Shown here piece after piece: positions 41,903 through 50,983 of a DNA stretch of 59,423 bases. Both the position numbers and the translations under genes were made by a program. Under the pieces are notes generated by a model. The model saw nothing but the letters and a program-made list of their open reading frames with translations, was not told the origin of the DNA and ran no database searches. Every line of letters starts with the position of its first letter. Positions within the stretch are counted from its first letter, which is position 1. Origin of the DNA: an uncultured Gemmiger sp. (GTDB lineage: Bacteria > Bacillota > Clostridia > Oscillospirales > Ruminococcaceae); assembly GCA_944388215.1 (NCBI GenBank), contig CALXHT010000011.1, positions 1 through 59,423 of the forward strand. Reading direction: 5' to 3'.

Positions 41903-44900
41903 ATGCGCCTGAAAGAACTGGAAATCCAGGGCTTCAAGTCCTTCCCCGACCGCACCAAGATCACCATCGGTAACGGCATCACCGGTGTCGTGGGACCCAA
42001 CGGTTCGGGCAAATCCAATATCTCCGACTCCATCCGCTGGGTGCTGGGCGAGACCAGCTCCAAGCAGCTGCGCGGCTCCGGCAAGATGGAGGATGTCATC
42101 TTTGGCGGCACCCAGACCCGGGGTGCCATGGGCTATGCCTCGGTGGCGCTGACCATCGACAACAGCGACCATGGCCTGGACATGGATGCCGACGAGGTGA
42201 CCATCGGCCGCCGGTACTACCGCAGCGGCGAAAGTGAATATTCCATCAACGGCCAGAACGTCCGCCTGAAGGATGTCTACGAACTGCTGCTGGACACCGG
42301 CCTCGGCCGGGACGGCTACGCCATTGTAGGCCAAGGCCGCATTGCCGAGATCGTGGGTGCCAAGTCCGGTGAGCGCCGGGAAATTTTTGAGGAAGCGTCG
42401 GGCATTGCCAAGTACCGCTACCGCAAAAACGAGGCGGAACGCCGCCTGGCTGCCGCCGAGGGCAACCTGGAACGGCTGCGGGACATCCTGGGCGAGCTGG
42501 AAAAGCGGGTGGGTCCCCTGAAGCGGGACAGCGAGAAGGCCCAGCAGTTCCTGGAACTGTCGGCCACCCGCAAGAGCCTGGAAGTGACGCTGTGGGTGGA
42601 CGCCATCCGCCGTGCCAACGAATCCCTGCGGGACCAGCAGCGCAAGTACGAGGCCGCCCAGGCCGACTATGAGCGGCTGAGCCGCCAGCTGGACGAGTTC
42701 GACGCCAGGAGCAATTCTCTGCGGGAACAGGCCCAGGGGTATGTGCTCCAGGTGGAGCAGGCCAACGCCGACATCCGCGCCCTCACCGAACAAAACGCCG
42801 GCAGCGAGAGCCAGGTGGCCGTTCTCAAGAACGAGAGCGAGCACAGCCGGTTCCGCATCGACGAGGCCAATGCCGAGCTGGAGCGGGTGGGCCAGGGCCG
42901 CCAGAGCATCGAGAAGGAGGCCGCCGAACACCGCGCCGCCATTGAAAAACTGCAGGCCGGCCTGACCGCCCTGGACGAGGGCATTGCCGCGTTGCGGGAG
43001 AGCCTGCGGGCTCTCGAGGAGAAGGCCGCAGCCAGCGGCCAGCGCCGGGATGTCATCGACGCCGCCATGGCGCGGCTGCAGGACACCGCCACCTCCGCCA
43101 AGGTGCGCATCGCCGCGGCCCAGACTGCCGCCGATGCCGCCGATGCCCGCCGCACCGAGGCGGAGCATCAGGTCCAGGAGGCCCGCGCCGCCGCCGAAAA
43201 GGCCGAAGGCGAGAAGGCCCAGGCCACCCGCCGCCTGCAGGAGGCCGAGGAGGCCGTCACCCGCAACGACAACATCAAGGCGGGCCTCAAACTCAAACTG
43301 GAAAGCCGCCGCCGTCAGCAGGCGGAGGCCGCCGACGCCCTCCAGAAAGCCGACAGGGAGCGGTCCAACGCCTCCCAGCGCATCCACATCCTGGAAGAGC
43401 TGGAACGGAACATGGACGGCTACCAGCAGAGCGTCAAGAGCGTCATGCGGGCCGCCGCAGGGCGCCGTCTGCGGGGCATTATCGGCCCGGTGGCGGGCAT
43501 CCTCACGGTGCGCAAGGGCTACGAGGTGGCCATCGAGACCGCCCTGGGCTTTGCTTTGCAGAACATCGTGGTGGAGGATCAGGGCTGTGCCCGGGCCGCC
43601 ATCGCCTTCCTGAAAGAGGAGCGGGCGGGCCGCGCCACCTTTTTGCCGCTGGACACCGTCCAGGGCAGCCGGTTCACCGGCCGCCTCACCGGCACCGCCG
43701 AGGTGGCCGCCGACCTGGTCATCACCGATCCAAAATACCAGCATATCATCGACAATCTCTTGGGCCGCATCATCGTGGTGGAGGACCTGACCGAGGCCTC
43801 CGCCGTGGCCCGCAATCTCGGCTACCGCAACCGTATCGTCACGCTGGACGGCCAGGTCATCAACGCCGGCGGTTCCTTCACCGGCGGTTCCACCGCCCGC
43901 AGCGTGGGCGTATTCAGCCGCAAGCAGGAGCTGGACGAACTGCGGAAAAAGCTCACCAAGCTGGACGAAAAGCACGCCCAGGCCGAGAAGGAGCTGGCCG
44001 CCCGCAAGGCCGAGGTGGATAACCTGACGGCCCAGCTGTCCGGCGCCGAGGCGGAGGGCATGACCGCCGCCTCCGAGCGGCTGCGCGCCAGCCTGGACCT
44101 CGACCGCCTCAACGGGGCGGTGGCCCAGTACGGCGAGACGCTGCGCACCCTCCAGCAGGAGGTGGAAGCCCAGCAGCAGGCCCGCGCCGCCAGCGACGCG
44201 GAATACACCGCCGCCGAGGCGGAACGCCAGAAGGCCGAGGCCGAACTGGAACAGTACGCCGCCGAGCTGGCCCAGCTGGGGGAGAGCACGGGGGCTCTTT
44301 CCGCCGAGCGGGAAACCATCACCCGGCAGCTCTCCGAAAAGCAGATGCAGCGGCTGGCCGACGAAAAGGACATCAGCCTGCACCAGGCCTCTCTGGAAAG
44401 CCTCGAGAGCCGCACCGGCGAGAACGACGCCCGGGTGCGGGAACTCCAGGCCTCCATCCAGGCGGCCAAAGCCCAGATCGAGGCCAATCAGTTGAAGATC
44501 GCCGAGATCGAGCGGGCCCGCGGGGAGAACCAGCAGAAGATCGCCGCCGCCGAGGAGGTCATCCGCACGGCCAACGCCGCCCGGATGGAGACCGAGTCGG
44601 CCTCCGCCAAGCTGGCCCAGGAGAACCGCACCCTCACCGACGAGCGGGAGAAGATGAGCGGCGAGATGGCCCGTCTGGCCGAGCGCCGCACCGCTGCCGA
44701 GAACGAACTCAACGATACCAACACCAAACTCTGGGAGGAGTACCAGCTCACCGACACCGAGGCAAGGGCCCTCTGCGTGCCCTTTGACTCGCTGACCGAG
44801 CTGCGCCGCCAGGTGGCGGAGACCCGCTCCAAGATCCGCGCCCTGGGCAATGTGAACGTGGGCGCCATCGACGAGTACAAGGAGGTCAAGGAGCGGTACG

Positions 44901-45460
44901 ACTTCCTGAAAGCCCAGGTCACCGACGTGGAGAAGGCCAAGGCCGAACTCACCAAGATGATCGCCGAGCTGTGCAGCGAGATGGAGGAACTGTTCACCAG
45001 CTCTTTCAAGGAGATTAACCGTCACTTCGGCCATATCTTCCGGGAACTGTTCGGCGGCGGCCACGCCCGGCTGTATCTGTCCGACGAGAACAACGTCCTG
45101 GAATCCGGCATCGAGATCGAAGTCTCGCCGCCGGGCAAGGTCATCAAGAACCTCAGCGCCCTGTCGGGCGGCGAGCAGGCCCTGGTGGCCATCTCCATCT
45201 ATTTTGCCATCCTCAACGTGAACCCGGCGCCCTTCTGCATCCTGGACGAGATCGAAGCCGCTCTCGACGATGTGAACGTGGTGCGCTACGCCCAGTATCT
45301 GCGCCGGATGACCGAACATACCCAATTCATCGTCATCACCCACCGCCGCGGCACCATGGAGGCCGCCGACGTGCTGTACGGTGTCACCATGCAGGAGGAC
45401 GGCGTCTCCAAGATTCTGCGTCTCGACCTCGAGAACGTCAGTGCCGACCTGATCTCTTGA
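41903..45460 (+). CDS. smc: Chromosome partition protein SMC
   Basis: A 1185-residue SMC ATPase that organises and segregates the chromosome with ScpA/ScpB. The Walker A motif G-P-N-G-S-G-K-S is near 32-39, two very long Ala/Glu/Arg-rich coiled coils flank a hinge domain (about 500-660, G-R-L-R-G-I-I-G and G-G-S-F-T-G-G-S), and the C-terminal head has the signature L-S-G-G-E-Q-A-L and Walker B I-L-D-E-I-E-A-A-L-D. Full length for the family. GGAGAC precedes the ATG, nine bases after rnc. Confidence 0.97.
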   Translation: MRLKELEIQGFKSFPDRTKITIGNGITGVVGPNGSGKSNISDSIRWVLGETSSKQLRGSGKMEDVIFGGTQTRGAMGYASVALTIDNSDHGLDMDADEVTIGRRYYRSGESEYSINGQNVRLKDVYELLLDTGLGRDGYAIVGQGRIAEIVGAKSGERREIFEEASGIAKYRYRKNEAERRLAAAEGNLERLRDILGELEKRVGPLKRDSEKAQQFLELSATRKSLEVTLWVDAIRRANESLRDQQRKYEAAQADYERLSRQLDEFDARSNSLREQAQGYVLQVEQANADIRALTEQNAGSESQVAVLKNESEHSRFRIDEANAELERVGQGRQSIEKEAAEHRAAIEKLQAGLTALDEGIAALRESLRALEEKAAASGQRRDVIDAAMARLQDTATSAKVRIAAAQTAADAADARRTEAEHQVQEARAAAEKAEGEKAQATRRLQEAEEAVTRNDNIKAGLKLKLESRRRQQAEAADALQKADRERSNASQRIHILEELERNMDGYQQSVKSVMRAAAGRRLRGIIGPVAGILTVRKGYEVAIETALGFALQNIVVEDQGCARAAIAFLKEERAGRATFLPLDTVQGSRFTGRLTGTAEVAADLVITDPKYQHIIDNLLGRIIVVEDLTEASAVARNLGYRNRIVTLDGQVINAGGSFTGGSTARSVGVFSRKQELDELRKKLTKLDEKHAQAEKELAARKAEVDNLTAQLSGAEAEGMTAASERLRASLDLDRLNGAVAQYGETLRTLQQEVEAQQQARAASDAEYTAAEAERQKAEAELEQYAAELAQLGESTGALSAERETITRQLSEKQMQRLADEKDISLHQASLESLESRTGENDARVRELQASIQAAKAQIEANQLKIAEIERARGENQQKIAAAEEVIRTANAARMETESASAKLAQENRTLTDEREKMSGEMARLAERRTAAENELNDTNTKLWEEYQLTDTEARALCVPFDSLTELRRQVAETRSKIRALGNVNVGAIDEYKEVKERYDFLKAQVTDVEKAKAELTKMIAELCSEMEELFTSSFKEINRHFGHIFRELFGGGHARLYLSDENNVLESGIEIEVSPPGKVIKNLSALSGGEQALVAISIYFAILNVNPAPFCILDEIEAALDDVNVVRYAQYLRRMTEHTQFIVITHRRGTMEAADVLYGVTMQEDGVSKILRLDLENVSADLIS

Positions 45461-45476
45461 TCCCAAGGAGGGCCCC

Positions 45477-46442
45477 ATGTTTTTCTTTAAAAAGCGCAAC
45501 ATCTCGGAAAAAGAGTTTGAAGAGCAGCAGAAGATGCAGCGCGGTCTGGAAAAGACCCGCACCGGCTTCTTCCAGAACATCCTCAACACGCTGACCAACT
45601 GCCAGATCGACGACGATCTCTACAACGACCTGGAGGAACAGCTGATCCTGGCCGACGTGGGCCCCGCCTGCGCGGTGCGGCTGGTGGACGAGCTGCGGGA
45701 CGAGGTGGAGAAAAACCACCTCAAGACCGGCGAGGAAGCACTCAACGCCCTGCGGGGCATCCTCTGCCAGGAACTGACCCCCCGGTATCCCCTGGAACTG
45801 GACGGTCACCCGGCGGTGATCCTCGTCATCGGCGTCAACGGGGTGGGCAAGACCACCACCATCGCCAAGCTGGCCCACCTCTATAAGGAGGAGGGCCGCC
45901 GGGTCATGCTGGCCGCCGGCGATACCTTCCGGGCCGCCGCCAGCGAGCAGCTGGAACTGTGGGCCGACCGGGCCGGCGTGCCGCTGGTCCAGGCCGGGCA
46001 GGGGGCCGACCCCGCCGCCGTCATCTTCGATGCGGTGAAGAGCGCCACCGCCAAGGGCTACGATATGGTCATCGCCGACACGGCGGGCCGCCTGCACAAC
46101 AAGAAGGGCCTGATGGACGAGCTGGGCAAGATCTCCCGCAGCGTCAAGAAGGCCAGCCCCGAGGCAAGTCTCGAAGTGCTGCTGGTGCTGGACGCCATCA
46201 CCGGCCAGAACGCCATCAGCCAGGCGGAGGAATTCTGCCGGGCCGCCGGTGCCACCGGTGTGGTGCTCACCAAGCTGGACGGCACCCCCAAGGGCGGCTG
46301 TGCCGTCAGCGTCTGGGAGAACCTGGGCCTGCCCATCCGGTTCGTGGGCGTGGGCGAGAAGATCGACGATCTCATGCCCTTCGACGCCCAGACCTTTGTG
46401 GAGTCGCTGCTGCCCGAAGTGCCCACCCATAAGGAGGACTGA
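45477..46442 (+). CDS. ftsY: Signal recognition particle receptor FtsY
   Basis: A 321-residue SRP GTPase that docks ribosome-SRP complexes at the membrane. The N-domain helix bundle is followed by the G domain: G-V-N-G-V-G-K-T-T-T (near 119-128), D-T-A-G-R, T-K-L-D and the closing loop G-V-G-E-K-I-D-D-L. A short basic N-terminus (F-F-F-K-K-R) instead of a long acidic domain is usual in Firmicutes. AAGGAGG lies upstream of the ATG, 16 bases after smc. Confidence 0.96.
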   Translation: MFFFKKRNISEKEFEEQQKMQRGLEKTRTGFFQNILNTLTNCQIDDDLYNDLEEQLILADVGPACAVRLVDELRDEVEKNHLKTGEEALNALRGILCQELTPRYPLELDGHPAVILVIGVNGVGKTTTIAKLAHLYKEEGRRVMLAAGDTFRAAASEQLELWADRAGVPLVQAGQGADPAAVIFDAVKSATAKGYDMVIADTAGRLHNKKGLMDELGKISRSVKKASPEASLEVLLVLDAITGQNAISQAEEFCRAAGATGVVLTKLDGTPKGGCAVSVWENLGLPIRFVGVGEKIDDLMPFDAQTFVESLLPEVPTHKED

Positions 46443-46445
46443 CCC

Positions 46446-47081
46446 ATGCTGATCTGTGCTGCCAGCAACAATGCCGGCAAACTGAAGGAACTGCGCCGCA
46501 TCCTGGAGCGGATGGGCCACGAGGCGAAGAGCCTGCGGGAGCTGGGCATCGACCTGGACCCCGAGGAGACCGGCACCACCTTTGCGGAGAATGCCCGCAT
46601 CAAAGCCGAGGCCTTCTGCAAGGCCAGCGGCCTGCCCACCGTGGCCGATGATTCCGGCCTCTGCGTGGATGCGCTGAACGGCGCCCCCGGCGTCTACAGC
46701 GCCCGCTATTGCGGGCACCACGGCGACGATGCCGCCAACAACGCCAAACTCCTGCGGGAGATGGCGAACGTCCCCGAAGAACAGCGCACCGCCCGGTTTG
46801 TGTCGGCGGTCTGCTTCCTGCTGCCCGACGGCCGGGAACTGCTGGTGGAGGGCGAATGCCCCGGCAGCGTGGCCTTCACCGAGACCGGTTCCAACGGCTT
46901 CGGCTACGACCCGCTGTTCATTCCCGACCGGGTGGGCCTGCCGGACGGCACCACTGTAGAAAACACCGCCCGCCGCAGCTATGCCGAGCTGGCCGACGGC
47001 GAGAAGGACGCCATCAGCCACCGGGGCCGCGCCATGGAAAAGCTGGACGCCCGGCTGCCGGCCTTCCTGGGCCAGGCGTAA
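46446..47081 (+). CDS. rdgB: Non-canonical purine NTP pyrophosphatase (RdgB/HAM1)
   Basis: A 211-residue housecleaning enzyme that hydrolyses ITP, dITP and XTP. The N-terminal S-N-N-A-G-K-L-K-E substrate loop, T-F-x-E-N-A-x-I-K-A, A-D-D-S-G-L-C-V and the C-terminal F-G-Y-D-P-L-F and S-H-R-G-R-A motifs are all present. It begins three bases after ftsY with AAGGAGGA spanning the junction. Confidence 0.95.
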   Translation: MLICAASNNAGKLKELRRILERMGHEAKSLRELGIDLDPEETGTTFAENARIKAEAFCKASGLPTVADDSGLCVDALNGAPGVYSARYCGHHGDDAANNAKLLREMANVPEEQRTARFVSAVCFLLPDGRELLVEGECPGSVAFTETGSNGFGYDPLFIPDRVGLPDGTTVENTARRSYAELADGEKDAISHRGRAMEKLDARLPAFLGQA

Positions 47082-47105
47082 CCCAACATCATAAGGAGAG
47101 ACGAT

Positions 47106-47405
47106 ATGCTCAACAGCAAACAGCGTGCCGCCCTGCGCGGCGCCGCCAACACCCTGGACCCGGTCTTCCAGATCGGCAAGGGGGAGATCGACGAGACCCT
47201 GATCCAGGGCGTGGCCGACTGTCTGGCCGCCCGGGAGCTCATCAAGGTGAAGGTGCTGGAAAACAGCGAGTATTCCGCCAAGGAGGCCGCGAACATCCTG
47301 GCCGAGGCCCTGTCCGCCGACTGTGTGCAGGTCATCGGCCGCAAGTTCGTGCTTTTCAAGCAGAAACCCAAGGAGAGCGCCTACACCGCCATTCTGGCAA
47401 AATGA
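47106..47405 (+). CDS. YhbY family RNA-binding protein
   Basis: A 99-residue CRM-domain protein (YhbY/YqeI). The domain has L-R-G-A-A-N-x-L-D-P-V-F-Q-I-G-K-G and the closing G-R-K-F-V-L-F. These proteins associate with pre-50S ribosomal particles. It overlaps the next gene by four bases (ATGA), the same yqeI-nadD-yqeK order as B. subtilis. An AAGGAGAG site precedes the ATG. Confidence 0.92.
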   Translation: MLNSKQRAALRGAANTLDPVFQIGKGEIDETLIQGVADCLAARELIKVKVLENSEYSAKEAANILAEALSADCVQVIGRKFVLFKQKPKESAYTAILAK

Positions 47406-48601
47406 AAAAGGTACTTTTGTACGGCGGCACCTTTGACCCGCCCCACAACGGCCACATCAACAACCTGCGGGCCGCGCTGGAGCTGGTGCAGCCCGACCGG
47501 GTCATCGTCATGCCGGCGGGCATTCCGCCCCACAAGGCGGCCAGTGCCACGCCGGGCGAGGTGCGCCTGGCCATGTGCGACTGTTTCAAGGCGCTGTCCC
47601 CCCTGGTGGAGGTCAGCGACTGGGAACTGCGCCAGGGCGGCCGCAGTTTTACGGTGCATACGCTGGAGATGCTGCGCGCGCGGTTCCCTGACGCCGCGCT
47701 GTACTTAAGCGTGGGCAGCGATATGCTGCTGACCTTCCAGCTGTGGTGCCGCTGGCAGGACATCCTGCAGATGGCCACCCTGGTGGTGGAAAGCCGCCGC
47801 CCCGGGGACGATGCCGCACTGGCCGAGGCAGCCCGGGTGCTGGAAGGATACGGCGGCCGGGTGCTGTTCTGCCGGGCTGAGAGTTATCCCTGTGCCTCCA
47901 GCGATCTGCGCACGGGGAAGATCCCCCGCGCCCGGTGGGGGCAGTATCTGCCGCCGTCGGTGCTGCAGGTGATCGAAACCAGGGGGCTCTACCGGCAGGC
48001 AACGCCCCCGCGCCAAGGAGGAACTGGTATCATGACCTGTGAAGAAGCGAAGGAACTGGTCAAACCGCGCCTGAGCCACAAGCGCTGGACCCACACCAAA
48101 AATGTAAAAAGAATGGCAGTACAGCTGGCCGAGCGGTGGGGCGAAAACCCCGAAAAAGCCGCTCTGGCGGCCCTTTTGCACGACAGTGCCAAGGAGCTGC
48201 CCCGGGAAGCCCTGTTGCAGATTTTTGCCGATAATGCTATAATAGCAGAAAATGCCCCGGCACGTCCTGCGGCCATCTGGCACGGCATTGCCGCCGCCAT
48301 TCTGGCCGAAAAGCAGTGGGGGGTGACCGACCCGGAGATCCTGTCGGCCATCCGCTGCCACACCACCGGCAAGCCGGGCATGAGCCTGCTGGACAAGATC
48401 CTCTACCTGGCCGATATGACCAGCGACGAGCGTGACTGGCCGGGCGTGGAGGAACTGCGCCGCCTGGAGATGGAGGATCTGGACAAGGCGCTTTTGGTGG
48501 CGCTGAAGCAGAGCATTGATTTTGTAAAAGAAAAGGGCGGCGCGCTGGATCCCGAAAGCGTGGCCGCGTACGAGTACCAAAAGGCGCAGCTGGGATGCTG
48601 A
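47402..48601 (+). CDS. Fused nicotinate-nucleotide adenylyltransferase and YqeK Ap4A hydrolase
   Basis: One continuous 399-residue frame joins NadD (about 1-200) and YqeK (about 211-399). The NadD part has Y-G-G-T-F-D-P-P-H-N-G-H and S-S-D-L-R-T-G, and makes nicotinate adenine dinucleotide for NAD. The YqeK part is an HD hydrolase with H-x-x-N-V-K-R-M, L-L-H-D-S-A-K and C-H-T-T-G-K-P-G-M, symmetrical Ap4A-cleaving in relatives. In most Firmicutes they are two overlapping genes; here no stop separates them, yet an internal ribosome site and ATG (48015-48034) could yield YqeK alone. Separate products and a real fusion are both possible. Domain calls are firm. Confidence 0.85.
   Translation: MKKVLLYGGTFDPPHNGHINNLRAALELVQPDRVIVMPAGIPPHKAASATPGEVRLAMCDCFKALSPLVEVSDWELRQGGRSFTVHTLEMLRARFPDAALYLSVGSDMLLTFQLWCRWQDILQMATLVVESRRPGDDAALAEAARVLEGYGGRVLFCRAESYPCASSDLRTGKIPRARWGQYLPPSVLQVIETRGLYRQATPPRQGGTGIMTCEEAKELVKPRLSHKRWTHTKNVKRMAVQLAERWGENPEKAALAALLHDSAKELPREALLQIFADNAIIAENAPARPAAIWHGIAAAILAEKQWGVTDPEILSAIRCHTTGKPGMSLLDKILYLADMTSDERDWPGVEELRRLEMEDLDKALLVALKQSIDFVKEKGGALDPESVAAYEYQKAQLGC
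48015..48034 (+). promoter_or_regulatory. Internal ribosome site and in-frame ATG for stand-alone YqeK
   Basis: AAGGAGGA (48015-48022) lies nine bases before ATG 48032, which is in the same frame as nadD. The ATG is where a separate YqeK would start in other Firmicutes. Confidence 0.6.
48215..48243 (+). promoter_or_regulatory. Promoter inside yqeK, probably for the LCP gene
   Basis: TTGCAG (48215-48220) and TATAAT (48238-48243) with a 17-base spacer in a local AT-rich patch of the coding region, about 400 bases before the LCP gene. Confidence 0.5.
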
Positions 48602-48649
48602 CCCCTGCGCCCCAGACTGTGAAATGCGTTCAACAGGGAGGAAACGTCC

Positions 48650-50554
48650 ATGAGCGAACCGCGTAAGCTCCACACCGGCGGGGCATCGGGCAGCCCGTAT
48701 TCGGCTGGCTCGTCCCGGCCGGCCGGTTCCGGCATGCCGGACCAGGATCAGTACGAAGCCGCACGCCGCCGCGCCCAGCAGCTGGCCAGTCAGAATGCAC
48801 GCCGCCGGGTGGTGCAGCAGCCTGTGCGCACCGCGCAGGGGCGCCATATCAACCAGCATCCGGTTCAGGAGGAACCGGTCCAGACTCCGCCGCCGGCCGA
48901 GGTCCAGACCCCGCCGCCGGTGCAGGAGCCGGAAGCACCCCGTGAACTGACCCGTGCCCAGCGCCAGGCCATGGCCTACCGCGCCGCGGCGGAGCGCAAG
49001 TACGGCAACACCGCCAGCTTCCCGGCCCAGCGCCGCACGGTGCGCCAGCCCTCCCAGGGCGGCACCCAGGCGGCCCGGCCCCAGACCCGCCGCCTGGACA
49101 CCGACCAGCGCCGCAGCAGCCGTCCGGCGCCCGCGGCCCCCGCGGAGGCTCCCGCTTCGGGCGGCATCCGGATGGAGGAGGAAACGCCCCGCCGCCGCGC
49201 CCCCGAGGCAGCTGCCGAAAAATCTACCTACCGCGCCGCCAAATCCGGCGGCAATGGCGGCCGCAAGCCGCCGCGGGACGGGGAGCCGCCCCGCGGCAAG
49301 AAGAGCGGAAAAAAAGGCGATGACGGCGGCAAGAAGGGCAAGAAGAAAAAGAAGAAGGGCCTGTGGTGGAAGATCCTGCTCATCACCCTGTGCATCATCC
49401 TGCTCATCTTCGGCGGCGCCTACGCCCTGATCATGGCGGCCATTGCTCCCTCGGGCGGCGCCATCAAGATCAGCCAGCTGATCAACACCCCCAAGGAATT
49501 CCAGGGCAAGGAACTGAACATCCTGGTCACCGGTGTGGACCGTTCCAGCACCGGAGATCTCTCGGCCGGCGCCGCCAACGACTCCAACGTCAACGACGGC
49601 ATGACCGATATGATCCTCTACGTCCATTTCAACAACGAGACGGGCGAACTAAAGATGCTGCAGATCCCCCGCGACACCATGGTCACCACCGACACCAGCA
49701 TCTCGAGCAACTACCGTATCAACGGCGTGGCCAAGACCCAGGGGTCTGACAACAACAACAATATGGCCGCCCTCTGCGAGCTGGTGGCTGACCAGTACAA
49801 GCTGCCCATCGACGGCTATGTGACCATCCGCCTCGAAATGCTCACCGAACTGGTGGACCTCTTCGGCGGCGTGGAGATCTACGTTCCCTTTGATGTGGAC
49901 TACGCGGCTTTGGGCCTGGGCGACAGCAAGATCAGCGCCGGATACCAGACGCTGAACGGCGCCTCCATGGAGTTCCTGCTCCGTGCCCGTAAGGTTTATC
50001 CCGACGGCGACATCGGCCGTCTGAACATGCAGCGCCAGTTCTACGCGGCGCTCTTCCGCAAGCTGAAGAGCATCGGCAATATCTGGGACGTGGCCAAGCT
50101 GACCCCTGCGGTGCTCAACTATATGGAGACCGACCTCAGCGCCTCCCAGCTCATCAGCTTTGCAGTCAGCCTGCTCAAGGTGGACAGCAGCAAGATCATG
50201 ATCTGCCAGATGCCGGTCATCAGCGGACCCCAGTACCAGGGCCAGTCGCTGCTCTATCCGGCCCGCCAGGAGGACGCCGACCTGCTCAACCAGTATTTCC
50301 GCGAGAATACCGGCCCGGTGGACGCCAGCCAGCTGAACCTCTGCGACAATGTGGTGGATCTGTCCGGCTACACCGCCACCGATCCCAACGTGCAGTATAT
50401 GGGCAGCCTGATGAGTGATGCCGACACGGCCCAGCATGACAACAACCTGGATGGTTCCAACCAGGTCGTCGATGTGACCGAGAGCGAGAGCACCGATACC
50501 AGCAGTTCGTCGGACAGCAGTTCCGGGGACAGCTCCAGTGACTCCGCCGCCTGA
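48650..50554 (+). CDS. LytR-CpsA-Psr (LCP) family glycopolymer ligase with long N-terminal tail
   Basis: A 634-residue membrane-anchored phosphotransferase-like protein that attaches teichoic acid or polysaccharide to peptidoglycan in relatives. Residues 1-235 form a low-complexity cytoplasmic tail rich in Pro, Ala, Gln and Arg ending in Lys/Gly-rich repeats, followed by one membrane helix (about 240-262). The LCP domain has V-T-G-V-D-R, D-M-I-L-Y, Q-I-P-R-D-T and, near the end, L-x-R-A-R-K. A Ser/Asp-rich tail closes the protein. The tail is much longer than in standard LCP proteins. GGGAGG precedes the ATG. Confidence 0.88.
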   Translation: MSEPRKLHTGGASGSPYSAGSSRPAGSGMPDQDQYEAARRRAQQLASQNARRRVVQQPVRTAQGRHINQHPVQEEPVQTPPPAEVQTPPPVQEPEAPRELTRAQRQAMAYRAAAERKYGNTASFPAQRRTVRQPSQGGTQAARPQTRRLDTDQRRSSRPAPAAPAEAPASGGIRMEEETPRRRAPEAAAEKSTYRAAKSGGNGGRKPPRDGEPPRGKKSGKKGDDGGKKGKKKKKKGLWWKILLITLCIILLIFGGAYALIMAAIAPSGGAIKISQLINTPKEFQGKELNILVTGVDRSSTGDLSAGAANDSNVNDGMTDMILYVHFNNETGELKMLQIPRDTMVTTDTSISSNYRINGVAKTQGSDNNNNMAALCELVADQYKLPIDGYVTIRLEMLTELVDLFGGVEIYVPFDVDYAALGLGDSKISAGYQTLNGASMEFLLRARKVYPDGDIGRLNMQRQFYAALFRKLKSIGNIWDVAKLTPAVLNYMETDLSASQLISFAVSLLKVDSSKIMICQMPVISGPQYQGQSLLYPARQEDADLLNQYFRENTGPVDASQLNLCDNVVDLSGYTATDPNVQYMGSLMSDADTAQHDNNLDGSNQVVDVTESESTDTSSSSDSSSGDSSSDSAA

Positions 50555-50579
50555 TATACAAGAGGAGTTTTATCTGATT

Positions 50580-50954
50580 ATGGAAAGCAGAGAACTTGCC
50601 ATCCGTCTGGCCCGCGCGCTGGACGCCAAAAAAGCCCTCAACATCCGCATCCTGGCCGTTGAGGATCTGACCACCGTGACCGATTACTTCGTCATTGCCA
50701 CCGGCACTTCCACCACCCATGTGGGGGCCCTGGCTGATGAGGCGGAGTTCCAGCTGGGCCGCGAGGGCGTCAACGTCCTGCGCACCGAGGGTCACGACGG
50801 CAAACGCTGGGTGCTGCTGGATTACGGCAGCGTCATTGTGCATGTCTTTACGCAGGAAGCGCATGACTATTACGACCTGGAACACCTCTGGGCCGATGCG
50901 ACGCCTGTGCCTGCCAGCGAATGGCTGGAAGAAAAAACGGATGCCGCCGAGTAA
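50580..50954 (+). CDS. rsfS: Ribosomal silencing factor RsfS
   Basis: A 124-residue RsfS (YbeB/Iojap) protein that binds L14 and blocks subunit joining in starved cells. The [18 protein letters not shown] core and [14 protein letters not shown] motif are diagnostic. The ATG 50580 has AGAGGAG 12 bases upstream. It follows the nadD-yqeK-LCP genes and precedes leuS, a typical Firmicutes arrangement. Confidence 0.94.
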   Translation: MESRELAIRLARALDAKKALNIRILAVEDLTTVTDYFVIATGTSTTHVGALADEAEFQLGREGVNVLRTEGHDGKRWVLLDYGSVIVHVFTQEAHDYYDLEHLWADATPVPASEWLEEKTDAAE

Positions 50955-50983
50955 GCGGCATCCACAGTGGGGAGAGAGTTATT

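Noticed and set aside
43000..44700. Repetitive Ala/Glu/Arg-rich sequence as a possible repeat element
   Set aside because: It is the coiled-coil coding region of smc.
40118..45598. 1826-codon minus-strand open frame opposite plsX-rnc-smc-ftsY
   Set aside because: A shadow frame caused by high GC third positions; the plus-strand genes are unmistakable.
46709..47401. Upstream extension of the nadD-yqeK frame
   Set aside because: This part is an alternative frame of rdgB and yhbY with Arg/Gly-rich nonsense; the ATGA overlap marks the true start at 47402.
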